Shown here: one piece after another, positions 41,288 through 46,602 of the stretch
Layout: every line of letters begins with the position of its first letter
How positions within the stretch are numbered: the first letter of the stretch is position 1
Assembly (NCBI GenBank): GCA_965151315.1
Contig: CBCTZG010000012.1
Location: 1-46,602, forward strand
Direction: 5' to 3'
From: Avimonoglobus sp965151315
GTDB taxonomy: Bacteria > Bacillota > Clostridia > UBA1381
Length of the DNA stretch: 46,602 nucleotides
Program-made: the position numbers and the translations under genes
The notes under the pieces: model-generated
The model's input: only the letters and a program-made list of their open reading frames with translations
Database searches by the model: none
Told to the model about the DNA's origin: nothing

Positions 41288-42871
41288 TTATTTCTCAATA
41301 TGCCGGCATGTTCTTTCTACCAAAGCGGTGATGCTGGTCTTGCCTACACCAAAAATAGAGGTATCCAAAATATCGCCAATGGGCCTTTTCCAATCTGACG
41401 GGATCGCGTCAATCCCCATTGCCATACCTACAATGGAGCCCACTGTAGCGCCGTTGCAGTCTGTATCAAAGCAGGCCTGGACGGCGCCGCAGATCGATTT
41501 CCCGTAATCGCCGTTCCCATATAATAGGGCGATCACTACAATGATCGCGTTGGAGATGGCGTGGCACCAATCATCCTGCTTATCTTCATCATACCGCTCC
41601 ATAAATTTTTGGAAACAGCCGCTTTCACTTTCACCGCTCCTATACCAGCCTATTACTTCCATAATGGCCGCGTACATCCGGGAAGTCTGCGGAATCTGGG
41701 CAATGCCCCCCAATACAACCTGTTCCATATCGTCGCATACGGCCGCACAGGCCAGCATAGCCGCTACAAACATCTCCCCGTAAATCCCATTTTTTACATG
41801 GGAGATGGAAGCATCGCGCCAGGCCATTTCCGCCGCGGTCTCCGGATCCCCCGGGTTGATGTATCCAAAGTAATCACCTCGGATCTGGGCGCCGATCCAT
41901 TCCCGATAGGGATTTTTCAGCACCGCTGTATCCGGCGGACAATAGCCGTTGACAATATTTCGATATGCCACTCGCTCCGCCGTGCAGTAAGCATGCTTCG
42001 GCTGCAGAGCCACCCACAGCTTAGCAATGTCTCCCGGCAAAAAATCCCGTCCATACCGCTCAATCAGCTCTGACGCCATAACCGTATAATTGGTATCGTC
42101 ATCTACAGGTCCGCAGGAAACACAGTCCGCCCAGCAGCGGTCCCGCAGGGGGAAGTCATATTCCCGGCACATTTCCTCCGTGATGTCTGCAGAGGTTATG
42201 TATCTGTGCATAGGCCAGTTCCCCGATTCCTTTAAAAGCGGATACAGTTCCCTCCTACGGATCCCTTCAATTGGCTTGCCCAGCAAACAGCCGCAGATCC
42301 GGCCCATCCACGCCCCGTAAATCTGTTTTTCCAGGGGCTTTGGGTTTGCCGGCCCCCATTTTATATCGGTGATTGGCCGGCGGGCTTGGATCCCTGCCAA
42401 GTCGGAGGGCTCGTCATATGCATAGCCTTCTGCCTGCGGCGCATTGCGGACAATATCGAAAACAATATCCGATACAGCCGCCTGATAACCGTTGGCCGGC
42501 ATCTCCGCCACGGCCTCAAACAGCTTCCTATACCCGCTGACGTCCTTCCCCTCCGCAATGCACTGCCGGTATTCAATGGACATATTCTTACTGTATAGGT
42601 CCCATTCGTGCATATTTTCATATCCGGGCCGGATAATCTGATCCCGGGGCATTTCCTCCACACTCCGTTGATCCCTTCCTAATAGGAGCGTATCAATGGA
42701 TACGTTGAATAGCTTCGCAATCATCACAATGTTGCGGATATCCGGCAAGGACATGCCCGTTTCCCATTTCTGCACAGCCTGCCGGGAAACCCCCAGCATT
42801 TCCGCAAATTTCTCCTGGGTCATATCCGCCGTATGCCGCAGCCTGGCAATTATAATCCCTGTATTCATCAT
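41288..42871 (-). CDS. HTH (XRE) domain fused to ADP-ribosylglycohydrolase
   Basis: 527 residues in two parts. Residues 1-65 are an XRE-type helix-turn-helix (TQEKFAEMLGVSRQAVQKWE). A linker with IEYRQCIAEGKDVSGYRKLF leads to an ADP-ribosylglycohydrolase (ADPRH/DraG) domain (about 175-510) with the metal-binding motifs GPVDDDTNYT (about 255-264) and DTDCNGATVGSIVGMAMG (about 475-492). Such enzymes remove ADP-ribose from proteins, DNA or small molecules. Fusion to a DNA-binding domain suggests a regulator with enzymatic or ligand-sensing C-terminus. ATG with AAAGGCGG SD. A -10 (TATAAT, 42909-42904) lies 33 nt upstream with a weak -35 (TAGCAA). Confidence 0.88.
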   Translation of the reverse strand: MMNTGIIIARLRHTADMTQEKFAEMLGVSRQAVQKWETGMSLPDIRNIVMIAKLFNVSIDTLLLGRDQRSVEEMPRDQIIRPGYENMHEWDLYSKNMSIEYRQCIAEGKDVSGYRKLFEAVAEMPANGYQAAVSDIVFDIVRNAPQAEGYAYDEPSDLAGIQARRPITDIKWGPANPKPLEKQIYGAWMGRICGCLLGKPIEGIRRRELYPLLKESGNWPMHRYITSADITEEMCREYDFPLRDRCWADCVSCGPVDDDTNYTVMASELIERYGRDFLPGDIAKLWVALQPKHAYCTAERVAYRNIVNGYCPPDTAVLKNPYREWIGAQIRGDYFGYINPGDPETAAEMAWRDASISHVKNGIYGEMFVAAMLACAAVCDDMEQVVLGGIAQIPQTSRMYAAIMEVIGWYRSGESESGCFQKFMERYDEDKQDDWCHAISNAIIVVIALLYGNGDYGKSICGAVQACFDTDCNGATVGSIVGMAMGIDAIPSDWKRPIGDILDTSIFGVGKTSITALVERTCRHIEK

Positions 42872-43062
42872 TTCGCCGCCTTTCTGCCTATTTTTATAAA
42901 TTGATTATAACTGGTTTTTTTTAAAATTGCTACCACTTTGTCTGTCCAATTTCCGCAACCTGCGGTTGCAAACCATCAAAAAACCAGATTATCCAAAGAG
43001 TATCGTACAAATCTCCTTGCATAAAAACATGTTGCAATTGTATTACATTTCTTTCCAGCCTG

Positions 43063-43122
43063 TTGACAAATCCCTTCTTTTGTTGTATAATGCAACTATA
43101 ACAAACATATGTTTTGTTATAG
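43063..43122 (+). promoter_or_regulatory. Consensus promoter with palindromic operator
   Basis: TTGACA (43063-43068), a 17-bp spacer and TATAAT (43086-43091), a full consensus. Just after it, at 43096-43122, CTATAACAAA and TTTGTTATAG form a perfect inverted repeat around a 7-nt centre, covering the start point: a likely operator or 5' leader hairpin. The rest of 42872-43062 contains a small GCAACC/GGTTGC hairpin near 42955-42969 and the divergent HTH-ADPRH promoter, no gene. Confidence 0.85.
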
Positions 43123-43176
43123 TGTTGAACAGCGCACTTTCAGCAGACAAATTATTTTCAAGAAAGGATTGTTTTT

Positions 43177-44448
43177 ATGGCAGATAATATTATGGAAGTT
43201 ACAACTTCCGGCGGCTTTATCGGCGGCAGAAGCGCCTCGGCCGAATCAGGCGGTGCGATCGGTCTTTCGTCTTCTACAAGTTCTGGCGGTGCGATTGGCA
43301 GAATTTCGCAATCTATTGACGGCGGAGCGGTTGGTGATGCAGCTTCTGCTGAGAATGGCGGAGCAGTTGGCAGAATGACCTATGCAACAAACGGGGGCGC
43401 AATTGGGCATATGGCTGTAACTGGAAATGGCTTTGCCGGCGGGTTTAACGCCAAAGCGCGTGATTCCGCCGGAAACGGCATTGACGCTATCCAGTTGGGT
43501 AATGGTGAAAATAATGTGCCCAAGACAATGCAGGTCTACGATTATCAGCTGATGGACGAAAACGGGAATATCCCCAGCGCCCGGATTCCGCAGCTTTCCA
43601 CAAAGGCAGAGAAAAATGATGTTTATACGAAGCAGGAGGCGGCGTCTTTATTCTGTCCAAAAGGCACAGCGTCTGGCTATCCGATAAAAATGAGCGATCA
43701 TTTGCAGGGCGCGGGCCTGATTGATTATCGGATCTATGGAAACGCCGGCGGTGTCGGCGATTTGGTAGCGCAGGGAGATAATGCCGGGAAGTACCATATC
43801 CCCGTGGTATGCCGGGGGAAAAACTTATTAAATTTACAGGATTTCGCAGCAAATCCAAATACGGAGGTAGATGGAAACAGTATAATAATTACTGGGACGC
43901 CCATATATAGACATGCAAAGATTCCAATAGAAAACATATCATCCTGGTTAAAACCAAACAAAACCTATTTTGTTTGTGTTGGCAAACAAGAGGTTTTAGA
44001 AGGAACACCTGCTACCTCAACCTTTTTTATTGGATTGGCACCGTTAAAAGGTACAAATTTTTACTTAAAGCGAGATTCAAACACACGTGTCACTACTCTA
44101 CCAGCAGATTTCAGTGAATATGCCTATCTTATGATCTTCTGCGGGGAAAATATTAAAATCAAATTATCAGATATTATGATCATGGAAGGCAATACTGCTT
44201 CCGAATACGAACCATACTGTACACCAGCAACAGCAGATATATACCTTGACGCGCCTTTGTCCGCCGGAGAAAGCATATCGTATCTTTCAGATAATCTTCC
44301 GGCACTGGTGACGCCCAACAGCGGGACGGTAACGCTATCCACTGAAACAGCGGTAGCGCCATCTGAAATCAGTATTGCGTATCACCAAGACATCAATAAA
44401 AAGCTTACAGCGTTGGAAGATGCGGTTAAATCACTGCAAAACGCATAA
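43177..44448 (+). CDS. Phage tail-fibre-like protein with GGA-I/V-G repeats
   Basis: 423 residues. The N-terminus (about 10-90) has six tandem units of about 12 residues built on GGA(I/V)G, for example GGAIGRISQSID, GGAVGDAASAEN, GGAVGRMTYATN. A central part (about 95-220) reads SARIPQLSTKAEKNDVYTKQ, a common linker of phage fibres. The C-terminal part (about 220-420) has RGKNLLNLQDF and EYEPYCTPATADIYLDAPL, as in Firmicute phage baseplate/receptor-binding proteins, and ends with a coiled coil (INKKLTALEDAVKSL). It looks like a trimeric fibre. AAAGGA SD. It lies outside the prophage edge at 44574 and stands alone between its own strong promoter and terminator. Confidence 0.75.
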   Translation: MADNIMEVTTSGGFIGGRSASAESGGAIGLSSSTSSGGAIGRISQSIDGGAVGDAASAENGGAVGRMTYATNGGAIGHMAVTGNGFAGGFNAKARDSAGNGIDAIQLGNGENNVPKTMQVYDYQLMDENGNIPSARIPQLSTKAEKNDVYTKQEAASLFCPKGTASGYPIKMSDHLQGAGLIDYRIYGNAGGVGDLVAQGDNAGKYHIPVVCRGKNLLNLQDFAANPNTEVDGNSIIITGTPIYRHAKIPIENISSWLKPNKTYFVCVGKQEVLEGTPATSTFFIGLAPLKGTNFYLKRDSNTRVTTLPADFSEYAYLMIFCGENIKIKLSDIMIMEGNTASEYEPYCTPATADIYLDAPLSAGESISYLSDNLPALVTPNSGTVTLSTETAVAPSEISIAYHQDINKKLTALEDAVKSLQNA

Positions 44449-44452
44449 TCCT

Positions 44453-44479
44453 AAACGGGACGGCATAGCCGTCCCGTTT
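44453..44479 (+). terminator. Terminator after the fibre-like gene
   Basis: A perfect 12-bp stem (AAACGGGACGGC / GCCGTCCCGTTT) with an ATA loop followed by a T-run. Confidence 0.92.
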
Positions 44480-44523
44480 TTTCTATATAGCTCTCCAGGG
44501 TCTACCAGCGCATTCAGTAAAAG

Positions 44524-44560
44524 CAAAACCCCCGAAGCAGCAATATACTCGGGGATTTTG
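44524..44560 (-). terminator. Terminator hairpin downstream of the tRNA remnant
   Basis: The arms CAAAACCCCCGA and TCGGGGATTTTG pair with one mismatch. On the minus strand it lies just after the tRNA 3' end and is followed by TTTTGCTTTTA, as expected for a former tRNA terminator. Confidence 0.6.
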
Positions 44561-44573
44561 TTTATTATTAAAT

Positions 44574-44597
44574 TGGTGACCCGTAAGGGAATCGAAC
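44574..44597 (-). other. tRNA 3'-end fragment, likely prophage attachment site (att)
   Basis: Read on the minus strand the 24 nt give a T-loop (TTCGATT), the 3' half of a T-stem (CCCTT), a 7-nt acceptor half (ACGGGTC), discriminator A and CCA. The matching 5' half (AAGGG of the T-stem and everything before) is absent; the upstream bases are AT-rich. Temperate phages often integrate into tRNA 3' ends and leave such a copy at one edge. The chromosome would lie on the left and the prophage with its lysis genes on the right. Confidence 0.7.
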
Positions 44598-44763
44598 AAT
44601 TTTGAAAGTTTTTTTACTAAAATCATGTTATTTTTTAAGAAGTGTTTAACACATATTTCAAGTAATATCATACTTATTTGAAAAAATGTATTTTGCGTTC
44701 TTTATTGAAAAGTGTGTTATAATGTGTGTTACAAAATGGAGTTGCATACGATATACCAAAAAC

Positions 44764-44782
44764 GGGGCGGCGCGGCCGCCCC
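44764..44782 (-). terminator. Terminator after the phage amidase
   Basis: GGGGCGGC / GCCGCCCC with a 3-nt loop; on the minus strand GTTTTTGG follows. It ends the prophage lysis unit. Confidence 0.85.
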
Positions 44783-44784
44783 TG

Positions 44785-45549
44785 TTATTTTACAAACAGC
44801 TTGATCGTCCGGTACAGAATGGTCAGCATCCACAGCTTGCAGTCGGTCAGGTTCAGCCCTGCTTCCGTCCCGGCCAGAATTTTCTTCTCGCAGAAAAACC
44901 GCACCGCCTCCTTGCTCCATTCCGGCATGTTCTCGTCAATCCAGTTATAGATCATCGGGTGCTCCAGACTATAGATCCGCCCCTCCAGCGCCTGGATCTT
45001 CCGGTCATATTCCTGCCGTTCCTCCTTGGTCATTTCCTCATCCTCCTTTAGCTTCATTTTAAACCGCAGCCATGCCGCGTTGTCCCGCACCCACGGCCGG
45101 GGGCAGTCCTTCCCCGTCACGTCGTAGTGCCGGATCACACGCCCCTCTGGTACATTGTATTTTTTCATCAGCATTTTTGTCAGCTCTGCCGCGTTCTCCG
45201 CCGTCTGGGATGTGATGATATATTCCCCGTCCCGTTTGTCCGAGCACATCTCAATCCCAATAGAATTGCTGTTGGTACACTTCCCAAAATAGGCATGGCC
45301 GCCGGCGCCTTGGATCCCGCCCCCGCAGTGCCAGGCTGTGTCCGTATCCTTTACGCTTTGCCAGGTTTCTTTCTCATCCACAAAATAGTGGGCGGACGCT
45401 TTCCGGTTTATCCCCTGGAAGTAATTGCAGTTCCCCTTTGCCGTATCGCCGTTGTTGGCGGTATAGTGCAGCACGATATACTGGATCGTCCTGCCGCCCC
45501 GGCCCTTTTGGTAGTTGCTGGTATCTGCGTATTTTGTGTTAATCCCCAT
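44785..45549 (-). CDS. Phage N-acetylmuramoyl-L-alanine amidase (endolysin)
   Basis: 254-residue amidase_2-type endolysin that cuts the peptide from the glycan of peptidoglycan. Zinc-site motifs are YIVLHYTANN (H28), SAHYFVDEKE and VIRHYDVTGKDCPRP; the catalytic domain covers about 1-165. The C-terminal third contains a coiled coil (EEMTKEERQEYDRKIQALEG) and a weak wall-binding-like tail (WSKEAVRFFCEKKIL). The start is the MGINTKY codon, overlapping the holin stop; GTG three codons earlier is possible. No signal peptide, so it needs the holin. Last gene of the phage lysis unit. Confidence 0.9.
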   Translation of the reverse strand: MGINTKYADTSNYQKGRGGRTIQYIVLHYTANNGDTAKGNCNYFQGINRKASAHYFVDEKETWQSVKDTDTAWHCGGGIQGAGGHAYFGKCTNSNSIGIEMCSDKRDGEYIITSQTAENAAELTKMLMKKYNVPEGRVIRHYDVTGKDCPRPWVRDNAAWLRFKMKLKEDEEMTKEERQEYDRKIQALEGRIYSLEHPMIYNWIDENMPEWSKEAVRFFCEKKILAGTEAGLNLTDCKLWMLTILYRTIKLFVK

Positions 45550-45820
45550 CCGGATCACCCTTCCCTCGGATCAGCTGCTTAAACGCCTGGTGCAGGCCGG
45601 TGGAAACCAGCCCGGAAAATGCCCCGCAGACCACAATTTCTACAGATACATCTCTCTTGATCAGGATTGCCATAATCGCGCCCAAAACCGCCAAAATGGT
45701 GGGTATCCACTTGTTGTCTACATCCTTCACCCACTTCTTGATGATGTATCCAAATATCAGACACGCCGCTACCACCAGCGGCAGCGCCAGCTCGTTAAAA
45801 ATATTCATGTCAAAGCTCAT
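45539..45820 (-). CDS. Phage holin
   Basis: 93 residues with two hydrophobic helices (about 10-28, LALPLVVAACLIFGYIIKK, and about 38-55, WIPTILAVLGAIMAILI), then VCGAFSGLVSTGLHQAFKQL, the ending typical of holin_5/44-like families of Firmicute phages. It opens the membrane for the endolysin at lysis. ATG with AGGAGG SD 8 nt upstream. Its end overlaps the amidase start. Confidence 0.88.
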   Translation of the reverse strand: MSFDMNIFNELALPLVVAACLIFGYIIKKWVKDVDNKWIPTILAVLGAIMAILIKRDVSVEIVVCGAFSGLVSTGLHQAFKQLIRGKGDPDGD

Positions 45821-45849
45821 TCTTTTGTCCTCCTTTTTTGCATTAAAAT

Positions 45850-45874
45850 AACACCTAAAATCGTTTTAGGTGTT
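45850..45874 (-). terminator. Hairpin ending the toxin mRNA
   Basis: Perfect 11-bp stem (AACACCTAAAA / TTTTAGGTGTT) with a TCG loop; on the minus strand ATTTTAATG follows. It overlaps the -35 of the opposing antisense RNA promoter by two bases. Confidence 0.65.
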
Positions 45875-45901
45875 GACAGGATTGAAAACTTATGATATTA
45901 T
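45873..45901 (+). promoter_or_regulatory. Promoter of the candidate antisense antitoxin RNA
   Basis: TTGACA (45873-45878), a 17-bp spacer and TATTAT (45896-45901). No open frame with an SD follows; transcription would end at the hairpin near 45960-45997. Confidence 0.8.
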
Positions 45902-45907
45902 GGTGGT

Positions 45908-45997
45908 ACAGGGGACAGCATAAGTTGTTTCCGCAATCAATTGGTTAAATTATTTATCTAACCGTCTACTGTTGCGGAGTAGGCGGTTATTTCTTTT
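45908..45997 (+). ncRNA. Candidate type I antitoxin RNA, about 90 nt
   Basis: From the promoter above to a terminator: AACCGTCTAC / GTAGGCGGTT (10-bp stem, one wobble) then ATTTCTTTT. It lies on the strand opposite the 21-codon frame and covers its stop codon and 3' untranslated part. TCCGCAA (45930-45936) is complementary to TTGCGGA in the terminator loop (45972-45978), so a pseudoknot or alternative fold is possible. Its 5' bases repeat the 5' bases of the toxin mRNA (29-nt segment, 23 identical). Confidence 0.65.
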
Positions 45998-46052
45998 CTA
46001 TGTAAGCAATGATAATCATTACAACAAGTGCAAAAGATATGATATACTCCAT
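45987..46052 (-). CDS. Candidate type I toxin, 21-residue membrane peptide
   Basis: The ATG at 46052 opens MEYIISFALVV, continuing MIIIAYIEKK and then TAA: a single hydrophobic helix with a charged end, the type of small prophage toxins (TxpA, Fst, holin-like). An AAAGGGGGTG SD lies 6 nt upstream. A consensus promoter is about 55 nt upstream of the start and the 3' end overlaps the antisense RNA. It lies between the XhlA-like gene and the holin, inside the prophage. I recognise the form, not a specific named family. Not tested: whether the peptide is toxic. Confidence 0.65.
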   Translation of the reverse strand: MEYIISFALVVMIIIAYIEKK

Positions 46053-46078
46053 AGCATACACCCCCTTTACGAGAGTGT

Positions 46079-46107
46079 CGGAAACAACCGCCGCCGTTCC
46101 CTGTACC
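46079..46107 (-). repeat. Inverted repeat joining both ends of the toxin mRNA
   Basis: Minus-strand bases 46107-46079 (GGTACAGGGAACGGC then GGCGGTTGTTTCCG) repeat plus-strand 45905-45933 (GGTACAGGGGACAGC then ATAAGTTGTTTCCG), 23 of 29 alike. The toxin mRNA therefore carries both a sequence and its near-complement at its two ends. Confidence 0.8.
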
Positions 46108-46114
46108 GTATCCA

Positions 46115-46143
46115 ATTTTACCATAATCCCCAAATCATGTCAA
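46115..46143 (-). promoter_or_regulatory. Promoter of the candidate toxin mRNA
   Basis: On the minus strand TTGACA (46143-46138), a 17-bp spacer and TAAAAT (46120-46115). Confidence 0.8.
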
Positions 46144-46181
46144 CACATACCAGCCTTTAGCCTGCCTCCGCGCTGTCCGCC

Positions 46182-46451
46182 TCAAAGCCCTTTTCCCATG
46201 TCCTGTTTTGTTTCCAGCTTAGTAATCCGGTGTTCATGATCGTCCACCTTTTCATATAGGTCATCGTGGGTTTGCTTGAATTCCTTCAGCTGGCTGGTAT
46301 ACCGCGCCTTAAACTCGTCCAGCCCCTTTATAAACGATTCCACCTGCGCAGTTAATTTTGTGATTGTGCTGTTCAGCTTGATAATCGGGGTAACAATCCC
46401 GCCCAACAGCCCCACTAGGGCAATAATTACCGTTACGATTGTCCACTCCAT
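46182..46451 (-). CDS. Phage XhlA-like membrane/coiled-coil protein
   Basis: 89 residues: one N-terminal membrane helix (about 4-24, TIVTVIIALVGLLGGIVTPI) and a long charged coiled coil (about 28-85, ITKLTAQVESFIKGLDEF and DLYEKVDDHEHRITKLETKQ). This is the plan of XhlA-like accessory lysis proteins. Its start lies inside the end of the next gene upstream (overlap of 19 nt), so it belongs to the same late phage transcript. ATG; a GGGGAAAG-type SD lies just upstream. Confidence 0.75.
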   Translation of the reverse strand: MEWTIVTVIIALVGLLGGIVTPIIKLNSTITKLTAQVESFIKGLDEFKARYTSQLKEFKQTHDDLYEKVDDHEHRITKLETKQDMGKGL

Positions 46452-46602
46452 CCGCTTTCCCCTTCATCTGCTTCCTTCGTTTCTCCTATATACCCTCTGG
46501 CCTTTTGCTTGCACGCCTCGCAGTATGCGAAATATTGGGCGAATTCCTCCGGCTTCTCTTCCCGCTGCCGCTGGACCGCCAGCTCTTCCTCTAATGTGTA
46601 CC
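46433..46602 (-). CDS. Phage protein of unknown function, C-terminal part (runs off window)
   Basis: An open frame enters from the right edge and reads YTLEEELAVQRQREE, then PEEFAQYFAYCEACKQKARG and GETKEADEGESGWSGQS to a stop at 46433. Codon use and the charged helical character fit a small phage late protein (tail/XkdX-region). About 55 residues are visible; the start lies outside the window. Confidence 0.6.
   Translation of the reverse strand, partial: YTLEEELAVQRQREEKPEEFAQYFAYCEACKQKARGYIGETKEADEGESGWSGQS

Overview
The window reads as chromosome of an endospore-forming, anaerobic, moderately GC-rich member of the Clostridia. The evidence is a spoIIGA-sigE-sigG cluster, a SleB-type cortex-lytic enzyme, a one-chain pyruvate:ferredoxin oxidoreductase, S-layer-homology and stalk-domain surface proteins, and strong Shine-Dalgarno (SD) sites with several TTG/GTG starts. 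The species cannot be named from the sequence.

Layout. 0-3.2 kb: the 3' half of an RND efflux pump whose reading frame breaks at base 45, a zinc-sensor-type ArsR repressor back to back with an SDR reductase, and a methyltransferase remnant. 3.2-9.7 kb (minus): a MATE pump, then an apparent operon of AI-2E-type permease, two flavoproteins, L-fucose mutarotase and a small stalk-domain protein. 9.7-17.9 kb: an SLH protein, malic enzyme, a leucine-rich-repeat protein, an Lrp regulator with an aminotransferase, a second stalk-domain protein and a small membrane-anchored protein.

17.9-27.6 kb (minus) is a complete bacterial microcompartment (BMC) operon: class II aldolase, PduO-type cobalamin adenosyltransferase, CoA-acylating aldehyde dehydrogenase, Zn alcohol dehydrogenase, four hexameric shell proteins, PduL, a EutN-type vertex protein, PduS and a PduT-type trimer, followed by a DeoR regulator. 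Four enzymes carry amphipathic encapsulation tails. The inferred job is cleavage of a deoxy-sugar phosphate (fuculose- or rhamnulose-1-phosphate) to DHAP and lactaldehyde, with lactaldehyde dismutated inside the shell by the two dehydrogenases and PduL. No diol dehydratase, glycyl-radical enzyme or sugar kinase lies in the window, so PduO lacks an obvious local client.

28.3-30.8 kb is the sporulation sigma cluster with a Spo0A-type promoter. 31-34.5 kb is PFOR. 34.6-36.2 kb holds a small ribbon-helix-helix gene (a paralogue lies just upstream of the BMC promoter) and four tandem small Cro/C1-type HTH genes, one frameshifted and one without its own stop. Then come sleB, a frameshifted comF, a large SLH-GLUG surface protein, a small membrane protein and an HTH-ADP-ribosylglycohydrolase fusion.

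43-46.6 kb is phage-related. An orphan fibre-like protein with 12-residue glycine repeats is followed by a 24-nt tRNA 3' end, read as an attachment-site scar, and then the lysis end of a prophage running off the window (amidase, holin, XhlA-like protein). Between holin and XhlA-like gene is a candidate type I toxin-antitoxin locus: a 21-residue membrane peptide, an antisense RNA with a near-consensus promoter, and an imperfect 29-bp inverted repeat that would let the toxin mRNA fold its 5' end onto its 3' end. This locus and the aldolase microcompartment are the two most interesting systems here.
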